Source: an uncultured Lachnospiraceae bacterium (GTDB lineage Bacteria; Bacillota; Clostridia; Lachnospirales; Lachnospiraceae). Taken from it: 11,139 nt of DNA. Of this stretch, positions 5,787 to 11,139 are shown in pieces. Position numbers and translations under genes: made by a program. Below the pieces are notes generated by a model that worked only from the letters and a program-made list of their open reading frames with translations, was not told the DNA's origin and made no database searches. How positions within the stretch are numbered: the stretch's first letter is position 1; each line of letters opens with the position of its first letter. Where the stretch lies: contig CAJTYM010000069.1 of assembly GCA_910583835.1 (NCBI GenBank), positions 1 to 11,139 on the forward strand. Reading direction: 5' to 3'.

Positions 5787-7270
5787 TTATCTGCCTGGCA
5801 GCTCGCCCTGTTATCCAACTCAAACCAGAAAGTAACGCCATCTTCTTCATTCTGTACGCCGCATTTCTGATGAAAGGAGTCCATAATTGCCTTTACAATC
5901 GACAGGCCGATTCCATTTCCGCCATATTCCCTGGTCCTCGCCTTATCTACCTTATAAAACTTATCCCAGATATGGACAGCCTCCTCTTCCGGTATCGGGT
6001 TGCCGGTGTTGAACACCTCCACTCTCACCGTATCCACCCCCGGAATGACAGAGACATCAATCCTCTTCTCCCCTGCAGCATAGTGTATGGCATTGCTGAT
6101 ATAATTTGTCAGCACCTGCTCTGTCTTGAACTCATCCGCCCACACATATTCCGCATCCTGGGCATGGACATCAAGGCTGATGCCACTCTGTTCGCGCAGG
6201 ATTGCCGTAGCATTTACCACGCCCTGAATCACTTCCAGCAAATCAAACCGTTCAAACACCACCTGCTCGCTGCCCGATTCCAGCTGGTTCAGCGTCAGCA
6301 GGTTTTTCACCAGGGTATTCATCTTGTCTGCCTCATCCATGATGACTTCACAGTAAAATTCACGGCTTGCCGCATCATCATTGATGCATTCGGACAACCC
6401 TTCCGCATAGCCCTGAATCAGCGCAATCGGCGTCTTCAGTTCATGGGAGACATTGGAAATAAATTCCTTGCGCATCTCGTCAATTTCCGTCTTCCTCTCA
6501 ATGTCTATCTGCAGTTCATTGTTGGCGCTTTTGAGCTCAGAAATCGTTTTCTCCAATGTTTCCGAGAGCTGGTTCATATGGTCGCCCAGCAAATCGATTT
6601 CGTTTTCCCCTTTGCCCTGAAATTTGGCATCGAAATCCAAGTTTGTCATACGCCTGGAAATATCTGCAAGCTGCAGAATCGGATTGGTAATCTTCCTTGT
6701 CACTACATAAATAATTACAGCGCACAGAACCACCATTATCACGCCAACGTAAGCGAGAAAACGGTTGGCAATATCCACGCTCTCCTTGATACTTTCCACA
6801 GCAGTACGCATCAGAATCATATTTCCGTTTTGCAGGCTCCCCCAAAGCACAAGGTAATCTGTCTGCAGCCTGCTGTCCTTCGTTTTTTCTACCATATACT
6901 CATCTGTGTTTTTCAAAACCTGCGCTTTACTGTCACCGCTGTGGAAAATCAAGCTTAGGAACTGGAACAGCAGATGTTCATCATTCCCTACATTAGATTG
7001 CATAATCGTACTGTCCGAACTGATAATCATGTAAGAAATATCGCTGTTGCTGCATTTTGTCTCCAGCTCAATCATAAACTCATCATCGTCCGTCCTGCCC
7101 TTCCCACTCTCTTTGTATACCATGTGAAATGTATCCAGCAATGATTTCTGTTTGTGCTCAACATAATAGGATTCCAAAAGCGTCGTATTAATAAACCAGC
7201 ATAGCAGCACGGTCCCTGCCACTATGCTTATCATAATCGTTGTAATCTTCCTGGTTATGGAATGTTTCAT
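5783..7270 (-). CDS. Membrane sensor histidine kinase (HAMP, HisKA, HATPase)
   Basis: This is the 495-residue sensor of a two-component system. It has transmembrane segments at about 10-29 and 172-191 around an extracytoplasmic domain of about 140 residues, then a HAMP region (192-243, beginning TRKITNPILQLADISRRM). The dimerisation and phospho-acceptor box is FISNVSHELKTPIALI with His276. The ATPase domain has the N box VLTNYISNAIHYA (386-398) and the glycine-rich GGNGIGLSIVK (450-460). At the G1 position it reads VFNTGNPIP, with Asn421 where many kinases have Asp. This is a variant I associate with VanS-like kinases and do not read as inactivating. The ATG overlaps the regulator stop as ATGA, so translation is probably coupled. 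The signal is unknown. Confidence 0.94.
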   Translation of the reverse strand: MKHSITRKITTIMISIVAGTVLLCWFINTTLLESYYVEHKQKSLLDTFHMVYKESGKGRTDDDEFMIELETKCSNSDISYMIISSDSTIMQSNVGNDEHLLFQFLSLIFHSGDSKAQVLKNTDEYMVEKTKDSRLQTDYLVLWGSLQNGNMILMRTAVESIKESVDIANRFLAYVGVIMVVLCAVIIYVVTRKITNPILQLADISRRMTNLDFDAKFQGKGENEIDLLGDHMNQLSETLEKTISELKSANNELQIDIERKTEIDEMRKEFISNVSHELKTPIALIQGYAEGLSECINDDAASREFYCEVIMDEADKMNTLVKNLLTLNQLESGSEQVVFERFDLLEVIQGVVNATAILREQSGISLDVHAQDAEYVWADEFKTEQVLTNYISNAIHYAAGEKRIDVSVIPGVDTVRVEVFNTGNPIPEEEAVHIWDKFYKVDKARTREYGGNGIGLSIVKAIMDSFHQKCGVQNEEDGVTFWFELDNRASCQADK

Positions 7271-7944
7271 GCCTCTACCTCAAACTTGTAGCCCATTCCC
7301 CAAATAGTCTTGATATATTCCCCTTTATCGCCCATCTTACTGCGCAGCTTCTTCACATGGGTGTCTATTGTCCTGGCATCGCCAAAGTAATCATAATTCC
7401 AGACATGGTTTAGTATTTTCTCCCGGGAAAGGGCAATCCCCTTATTCTCTATGAAATACGTGAGCAGCTCGAACTCTTTGAAACTAAGTTCCAGTTCCTT
7501 TCCATCTACCCGCACCTGATGTCCCAGCCTGTCTACCGTAATCCCGCCAATCTCCATCATCTCTTCTTCATTCTTACCCAAACGCCTGAGAATCGCCTGC
7601 ACCCTGGCCACCAGAATCTTTGGGCTGAAAGGCTTGGAAATATATTCATCAGCGCCTATGTCAAATCCCTGAAGTTCATCGCTTTCTTCTCCCTTGGCTG
7701 TGAGCATGATGATAGGAACCTTGGAATTCTCGCGGATTTCCCGACAGACATCCCAGCCATTAATCTTAGGCATCATCACATCCAGGATAATCAGTGCGAT
7801 ATCCTTCTGCTCATAAAATTTATTCAGGGCATCCTCGCCATCCTCCGCCTCAATTACCTCAAACTCCTGCTTCACCAGAAAGTCCCTTACCAGCTTGCGC
7901 ATCCTGCTCTCATCATCCACTACAAGTATTTTCAGTTTTTCCAT
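7267..7944 (-). CDS. OmpR/PhoB-family response regulator
   Basis: This 225-residue DNA-binding regulator pairs with the overlapping kinase. The receiver domain (about 4-117) has the full active site: Asp10-Asp11 in LVVDDE, phospho-acceptor Asp55 in LDVMMP, Thr82 in LTAKGEE and Lys104 in SKPF. A linker leads to a winged-helix domain (about 129-224) with LSFKEFELLTYF, the recognition region SREKILNHVWNYDYFGDARTIDTHVKKLRSKMG (quoted here in part as SREKILNHVW and TIDTHVKKLR) and the C-terminal IKTIWGMGYKFE. AAAGGTG about 8 bases before the ATG serves as the ribosome-binding site. Upstream lie a 300-base hairpin-rich spacer and then the terminator of the preceding operon, so the promoter should be in that spacer, but I cannot place it. 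Targets are unknown. Confidence 0.95.
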   Translation of the reverse strand: MEKLKILVVDDESRMRKLVRDFLVKQEFEVIEAEDGEDALNKFYEQKDIALIILDVMMPKINGWDVCREIRENSKVPIIMLTAKGEESDELQGFDIGADEYISKPFSPKILVARVQAILRRLGKNEEEMMEIGGITVDRLGHQVRVDGKELELSFKEFELLTYFIENKGIALSREKILNHVWNYDYFGDARTIDTHVKKLRSKMGDKGEYIKTIWGMGYKFEVEA

Positions 7945-7990
7945 GCTTCCACACCTTTCATCGTGACAAGTTCTTTCCCATAAGAGAACA
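7943..7990. repeat. Imperfect direct repeat, copy overlapping the regulator start
   Basis: About 46 bases here match 8225-8270 with roughly three quarters identity. Shared blocks in order are CTTCCAC, CGTGA, AAG, CTTTCC and ATAAGA. This copy contains the ribosome-binding site and start codon of the response regulator. The pair brackets the hairpin-rich spacer, which suggests duplication or insertion of the spacer between two copies. Confidence 0.5.
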
Positions 7991-8224
7991 AAGCGGACAA
8001 GTCCGCATCAACTCCCTAAATCCCTCATTCATGAGGGTGCTGGACATCCGGTGGATGTCCGTTTAGCACCGACCGTAGCGAAGCGGAGACCTTGGACGCT
8101 TTGCTGCGCCGAGTGCAGATTTGTCCTAAGGGGTACCAGGCTCGCCTGGGGGATTCCTTAGGACGGCGCACAGCGACATCTTCCTCTCGCACGAGTGCGC
8201 ATAAATATTTTATCTTAAGGAAAG
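7990..8224. repeat. Hairpin-rich intergenic element upstream of the two-component operon
   Basis: With its flanks this fills the 395-base gap between the regulator and the next gene. Visible stems are GCGGAC-aa-GTCCGC (7993-8006), CCCTCA-ttca-TGAGGG (8022-8037), GGTGCT/AGCACC enclosing GGACATCC-ggt-GGATGTCC (8042-8060), GTCCTAAGG/CCTTAGGAC around CCAGGC-tc-GCCTGG, an outer TGCGCCG/CGGCGCA, and CGCAC-ga-GTGCG near 8189-8200. Nearly every base can pair. A 69-codon minus-strand reading frame crosses it, but it is made of the stems and shows no protein family. I read it as a composite repeat or a structured leader RNA of the regulator-kinase mRNA, not a gene. Confidence 0.6.
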
Positions 8225-8270
8225 ATACTTCCACGCTTTAGCGTGATAAGGTCTTTCCTATAAGATAAAA
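8208..8270. repeat. Long inverted repeat with 18-base arms
   Basis: TTTTATCTTAAGGAAAGA (8208-8225) pairs with 8252-8270 along its whole length with one bulged base. Inside it lies a perfect CACGCT-tt-AGCGTG hairpin (8232-8245). The right half is also the second copy of the direct repeat at 7943-7990. On the minus strand this follows directly after the terminator of the membrane-protein gene. Confidence 0.6.
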
Positions 8271-8318
8271 AACAGCATAAATTTGTGCTTCCAAAACCAT
8301 AGCACAAATTTATGTTGT
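8264..8318 (-). terminator. Intrinsic terminator after the membrane-protein gene
   Basis: The arms at 8272-8289 and 8301-8318 form an 18-bp stem with one G-U pair and an 11-base loop. On the minus strand the stem is followed by TTTTTTATC. It begins about 20 bases after the stop at 8340. This is a textbook Rho-independent terminator and should separate the chemoreceptor operon from the two-component operon. The plus strand also has a short T run (8318-8323), so it may act in both directions. Confidence 0.85.
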
Positions 8319-8339
8319 TTTTGTGAAAATATTCTGCAA

Positions 8340-9116
8340 TTATTGCGGTGTCTGTTTTAACTCTTTTTCTTTCAATATTTGTTCACGGTTTTCTAAATCA
8401 GCCTCCCAGTCCTGATACTTTTGGATAATTTTGCTTTCATAATTGATAATATTGGGATGCTGGTCTGTCAAGGTAACTGCCCCAACGCCGACCGTCACAA
8501 GTATCATAAAAAGTGCAAATAACAGGCTGAACCGTAAATGTTTCCTGCTTTCTTTTGCCCTCTCTTCGGCACGTCTCCTGCGGTATTCTGAAAGCCGCTC
8601 CTGCTGCCTGGATTCTTCTAACTTCTCCACATACCATTCCAATGTTTCCTGCTGCCGCGCCGCTGCCGGCGGCGTCAATGGCCGCGCTTCCCCAGGCTGA
8701 CCGTTTGTCTGCTGCCCTCCTGCTGCCGGCCGTGCCGTCTTCTGCGTATCTTGATTGGCTGCTGACTTCTGCGCGCCTTGAGCGGCTGCCGTCTCCTGTA
8801 TGCCTTGATTGGGTGCTGGCTGCGCTGCCAAAGGGACGCTTTTTTCTGGCAGAACGATTGCTTCTATATCTTCCCCCTCCAGCTCCGGCGCTGCCAGAAG
8901 ATAATTCTGGAGCTCTTTCAGATACACCCAACCTACCGGCGTCTCAAATACCTGCTCCGCCATCAGCTTGCGGTACATCTGCAGTACCATCCGTGGATTT
9001 CCCATATCCAGCCTGTGTTTTACATATTGTATGCCATCTTCTTCCTGGTGCGCTTTCTGTGCTGCTTCTTCGTCCATAAACACAAAACCGTCCACAACCA
9101 TCTTAATCCTGCTCAT
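8340..9116 (-). CDS. Unrecognised single-pass membrane protein
   Basis: I do not recognise this 258-residue protein. Residues 1-75 look like a folded soluble domain (MSRIKMVVDGFVFMDEEAAQ at the start, FETPVGWVYLKELQNYLL at 57-74). Residues 76-157 are an Ala/Gln/Pro-rich linker with three tandem 9-residue repeats (103-129). Residues 158-193 are highly charged and probably helical (EKLEESRQQERLSEYRRRRA). One transmembrane segment spans about 195-216. A charged helical tail of about 40 residues follows. The Arg/Lys cluster before the membrane segment predicts the N-terminal part inside the cell. The ATG at 9116 has AGGAG 6 bases upstream; a TTG five codons earlier lacks this support. It follows the chemoreceptor by 43 bases, so they are co-transcribed, and ends at a strong terminator. 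A link to receptor signalling is inference from position only. Confidence 0.8.
   Translation of the reverse strand: MSRIKMVVDGFVFMDEEAAQKAHQEEDGIQYVKHRLDMGNPRMVLQMYRKLMAEQVFETPVGWVYLKELQNYLLAAPELEGEDIEAIVLPEKSVPLAAQPAPNQGIQETAAAQGAQKSAANQDTQKTARPAAGGQQTNGQPGEARPLTPPAAARQQETLEWYVEKLEESRQQERLSEYRRRRAEERAKESRKHLRFSLLFALFMILVTVGVGAVTLTDQHPNIINYESKIIQKYQDWEADLENREQILKEKELKQTPQ
8730..8810 (-). repeat. Three tandem 27-bp coding repeats in the membrane protein
   Basis: The segment encodes NQGIQETAA, AQGAQKSAA and NQDTQKTAR in succession (residues 103-129), a 9-residue unit of pattern xQxxQ(E/K)(T/S)Ax. The DNA units are also similar. It is a flexible linker of a kind that can change copy number between strains. 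Confidence 0.65.
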
Positions 9117-9159
9117 CTCATTCTCCTGCAAAGCTTATGTACCCTCTACCACAGATTCC

Positions 9160-10518
9160 CTATCTGCTCAAAAGCTGCATAATCTGCTCCATATCGGCAA
9201 GGAGTTCTCTCGAATAGTCACGCGCCTCCTGGCATATCTGTTCTGCCTTTCCATATTCCTCGTCAAACAATGCCTGAATGGCTTCCTTGCCAAAACCATG
9301 GAACCTGCGGTGTTTCTCGCCAAGCGCCTCCCAGATTTGGCGGGCCTCCGGCATATCCGGCGTCATCGCATAATAGAAATGCCCAAACCCGCATTTGGTG
9401 GCATCGAGCTGCAGGGGAACAATCACACGCTCATTTACCATCTTCTCTAAATTGCCAATCCATGCCTTGTGCGCCGTTACCGCATTTTTCACATAGGTTG
9501 AGAATTCCTGATTCCTAAGCTGGAAGAATGGGTCCTTTGACATTGCTCCCATCTGTTTTAATGCTTCGTCTAATGTCCGCTCAATCTCCACAACCGGTTT
9601 GGCTGCCTCTGTCAGTTCATTGCCAATCTCACGCATAAAATCCGTGCTGCTGTGCAGCTGGTTTTCCATCTCCGACATCGTACTGCTAAGTTCCTCACTG
9701 ACCGATGCCAGAGACGTGACTGCTTCATTGACCTCGGAAACATGCTTTTGGTTCTCGTCATTTATCTCCCAGGCGTTTTTAATCCTGTCAGTCATGCCAT
9801 CCAGCGCTTCTATGGTATTTGTAGTACTTGCTGAGGTCTTCTGGGATGCCTCCCGGATCCCCTCCACAAACTGCCCCATATTTCCCGTCATCCTCTGCGT
9901 CTCTTCCGCCAGCGAACGTATCTCGTCCGCCACTACGGCAAATCCCCTGCCAGCTTCACCTGCCCTTGCCGCCTCAATTGCAGCATTTAATGCCAGCAGA
10001 TTTGTCTGCCGTGAAATGGATTCAATCTCCGCAATGACATCGTTCATACGGTTAATTACCTCAAACAATTCCTCCATGTCCGTTCTCATTTCTGTAGACA
10101 CATCAATTGCCCGGGCAGAGAGTTCCCGGATTGCCGTCAGTTCTTCCTGCCCGGTCTCTATCTTGCGGTGCACTTCGTCTGTATCACCGGAAATTTTAAT
10201 AATTGTATTTGTAAGTTCCTCCAGGGAATTATTGCCATCGGCTGAATCCAGCCCATTTGTGCCAAAAATTACCTCTGTGGCTTTTGCCACATTGCGGGAT
10301 ATTTCAAGAATCTTATCTGTCTCATGCTGCAACGTAAGATCTAGGGAACTAATCTGCATGACCGCTTTAATATTTTTCTCGAGAATTTCTGCAAACTGCT
10401 TCCTGCCATCCAGCAATCTCTGATACATACTGTTCAGTTCCGGGTTTCCTGAATAATTACATTCCTTCAATTCTGCAACTGACTTAACTAGTTTGTTTTT
10501 CGTCATTCCAATTCCCAT
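9160..10518 (-). CDS. Soluble methyl-accepting chemotaxis protein with CZB zinc-binding domain
   Basis: This is a cytosolic chemoreceptor of 452 residues with no transmembrane segment or HAMP. Residues about 1-130 are a helical N-terminal region, and about 131-300 the coiled-coil signalling domain. The conserved hairpin tip is NLLALNAAIEAARAGEAGRG (173-192), continuing into FAVVADEIRSLAEET, which contacts CheA and CheW-type couplers. Residues about 325-450 form a CZB domain with zinc ligands in the usual order: His350 (AHKAW), Cys376 (ATKCGFGHFYYAM), His403 and His407 (EKHRRFH). CZB domains are known to bind zinc tightly and in some bacteria to report hypochlorous acid by Cys oxidation. The start at 10518 has GAGG 9 bases upstream; ATGs at 10527 (no spacing to that site) and 10506 are alternatives. 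A sigma-A promoter lies at 10575-10602. The next gene encodes the unknown membrane protein. Confidence 0.93.
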   Translation of the reverse strand: MGIGMTKNKLVKSVAELKECNYSGNPELNSMYQRLLDGRKQFAEILEKNIKAVMQISSLDLTLQHETDKILEISRNVAKATEVIFGTNGLDSADGNNSLEELTNTIIKISGDTDEVHRKIETGQEELTAIRELSARAIDVSTEMRTDMEELFEVINRMNDVIAEIESISRQTNLLALNAAIEAARAGEAGRGFAVVADEIRSLAEETQRMTGNMGQFVEGIREASQKTSASTTNTIEALDGMTDRIKNAWEINDENQKHVSEVNEAVTSLASVSEELSSTMSEMENQLHSSTDFMREIGNELTEAAKPVVEIERTLDEALKQMGAMSKDPFFQLRNQEFSTYVKNAVTAHKAWIGNLEKMVNERVIVPLQLDATKCGFGHFYYAMTPDMPEARQIWEALGEKHRRFHGFGKEAIQALFDEEYGKAEQICQEARDYSRELLADMEQIMQLLSR

Positions 10519-10574
10519 CCTTAACATCCTCGTTTCTTTTGGTATACTGTAACTTCGTATATGTTATGTTTCCC

Positions 10575-10602
10575 ATTATACCAAATATCTCTGATTTTTC
10601 AA
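10575..10602 (-). promoter_or_regulatory. Sigma-A promoter of the chemoreceptor operon
   Basis: On the minus strand TTGAAA (-35, 10602-10597) and a perfect TATAAT (-10, 10580-10575) are spaced by 16 bases. The leader to the gene start is about 50 bases. It is a housekeeping-type site, not the sigma-28 type common for chemotaxis genes. Confidence 0.7.
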
Positions 10603-10620
10603 GCCACCGTCTAAAAATCC

Positions 10621-10649
10621 TTGACAAAAGAATCAGAAATTGCTAGAAT
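10621..10649 (+). promoter_or_regulatory. Sigma-A promoter of ssrA
   Basis: TTGACA at 10621-10626 and TAGAAT at 10644-10649 are spaced by exactly 17 bases. They lie about 30 bases upstream of the mature tmRNA 5' end, leaving a short leader for RNase P to remove. This near-consensus promoter is back to back with the chemoreceptor promoter. Confidence 0.85.
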
Positions 10650-10680
10650 AAAGTACCACTGAGCAACAGCGTTTAAACCA

Positions 10681-11023
10681 GGGGTTGTACTGGTTTCGAC
10701 GGGGGTTGTGCAGCTATGGAAGCCATTGGCGGCTCCTGACCGCCCAAAAACGGGAACAATAAATATAAACGCTGAAGACAATTTAGCATACGCTGCCTAG
10801 TTGCAGCAGTCGGCCTTAGACCACCCACAGTTTAAGATACCGGCTTCGACTATGTGGGAAACGACATACGCAAAGCTTTGCGCGTGTGGGCGTATCATGA
10901 AGCTACTGAAACCAGCAGCCTGTCATTAGGCGGTTGGCAGAGGGAATGTCAAAATAATGACTGTAATGGGAGATGCCATAGTGAATTGACTTTCGGACAG
11001 GGGTTCGATTCCCCTCAGCTCCA
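10681..11023 (+). ncRNA. ssrA: tmRNA (transfer-messenger RNA)
   Basis: tmRNA rescues stalled ribosomes with SmpB: it is charged with alanine, then serves as a short mRNA that adds a degradation tag. The 343-base gene starts GGGGTTGTACTGGTTTCGAC, a typical tmRNA 5' end. The acceptor stem is GGGGTTG (10681-10687) with CAGCTCC (11016-11022), and the T arm is AGGGG-TTCGATT-CCCCT (10999-11015). The discriminator base A is at 11023. The next bases are TTG, so CCA is not encoded and must be added by nucleotidyltransferase. Between the ends lie the tag reading frame and several pseudoknot-forming segments. It is a one-piece tmRNA with its own promoter and terminator. smpB is not in the window. Confidence 0.95.
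10771..10800 (+). other. tmRNA tag reading frame
   Basis: The resume codon GCT begins a frame encoding AEDNLAYAA and ending in TAG. With the alanine carried by tmRNA the tag should read AAEDNLAYAA. The C-terminal AYAA resembles the LAA/YAA-type ends recognised by ClpXP and related proteases. The resume position is inferred from the tag pattern. Confidence 0.85.
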
Positions 11024-11040
11024 TTGGAAGCTTTATTGCG

Positions 11041-11085
11041 AAACAGAGGCTTACCGCTTCGTGCGGCAGCCTCTGTTTTTATTTT
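11041..11085 (+). terminator. Intrinsic terminator of ssrA
   Basis: AAACAGAGGCT (11041-11051) pairs with AGCCTCTGTTT (11068-11078). The stem is topped by CCGC/GCGG around a TTCGT loop and followed by TTTTTATTTT. This is a strong Rho-independent terminator 18 bases after the tmRNA end. Confidence 0.92.
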
Positions 11086-11091
11086 ATAAGG

Positions 11092-11110
11092 ATGATGCCA
11101 GGGTCGAATA
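11092..11110. repeat. 19-bp motif, right copy of a long-range inverted repeat
   Basis: ATGATGCCAGGGTCGAATA is the exact reverse complement of 36-54. It follows the ssrA terminator. Just after it, AATAAAAA-g-TTTTTATT forms an AT-only dyad. The rest of the window, to 11139, shows no gene. Confidence 0.6.
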
Positions 11111-11139
11111 AAAAGTTTTTATTTAATCCTGCCCTTAGC

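Noticed and set aside
5543..6958. Long plus-strand reading frame of 471 codons opposite the histidine kinase and lipoprotein
   Set aside because: It spans the antisense of two well-supported genes and their promoter, and its composition (rich in His, Ile and Leu) is that of an antisense shadow.
8025..8234. Minus-strand 69-codon reading frame in the hairpin-rich spacer
   Set aside because: It is made of the inverted repeats, lacks a ribosome-binding site I can see and shows no protein family; it reads through stems by chance.
9599..10423. Plus-strand 274-codon reading frame opposite the chemoreceptor
   Set aside because: A Ser/Ala-rich shadow of the coiled-coil receptor; no ribosome-binding site or family pattern.
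10854..11111. Plus-strand 85-codon reading frame over the 3' half of ssrA and its terminator
   Set aside because: It overlaps the tmRNA T arm, acceptor stem and terminator, all clearly RNA features.

Overview
The window looks like chromosomal DNA from a gut-type Clostridia, most likely a Lachnospiraceae. The reasons are moderate GC, strong AGGAGG ribosome-binding sites with some GTG starts, a tmRNA gene with no encoded CCA, the pairing of a PurO-type IMP cyclohydrolase with a free-standing AICAR transformylase, and intergenic spacers filled with hairpin elements of a kind I recall from that family. There are no phage, transposase, CRISPR or plasmid genes, and no rRNA or tRNA gene is visible.

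Layout: tmcAL, for tRNA-Met wobble modification, is on the plus strand at the left edge. It converges on a minus-strand block that fills most of the window. Read in transcription order from the right, that block is: a soluble CZB-domain chemoreceptor and an unrecognised single-pass membrane protein (one operon closed by a strong terminator); a 300-base hairpin-rich spacer; an OmpR-type response regulator and its histidine kinase (4-base overlap); an acidic lipoprotein with its own promoter; a second structured spacer; CheV; then the purine pair purO and AICAR transformylase. At the right edge the plus-strand ssrA (tmRNA) gene has its own sigma-A promoter, back to back with the chemoreceptor promoter, and a clear terminator.

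Functional themes: (1) the last two steps of IMP synthesis, done by two separate proteins instead of bifunctional PurH; (2) chemotaxis-type signalling, with the receptor and CheV as separate units and no CheA, CheY, CheB or CheR in view; (3) an envelope-sensing two-component system next to a lipoprotein; (4) translation quality (TmcAL, tmRNA). The most unusual material is the split purine module with a palindrome and pseudoknot-like spacer, the unknown membrane protein, and the two structured intergenic elements. One of these lies between a terminator and the two-component operon and is bounded by imperfect direct repeats that include the regulator's ribosome-binding site. I did not find a clear new multi-gene system.
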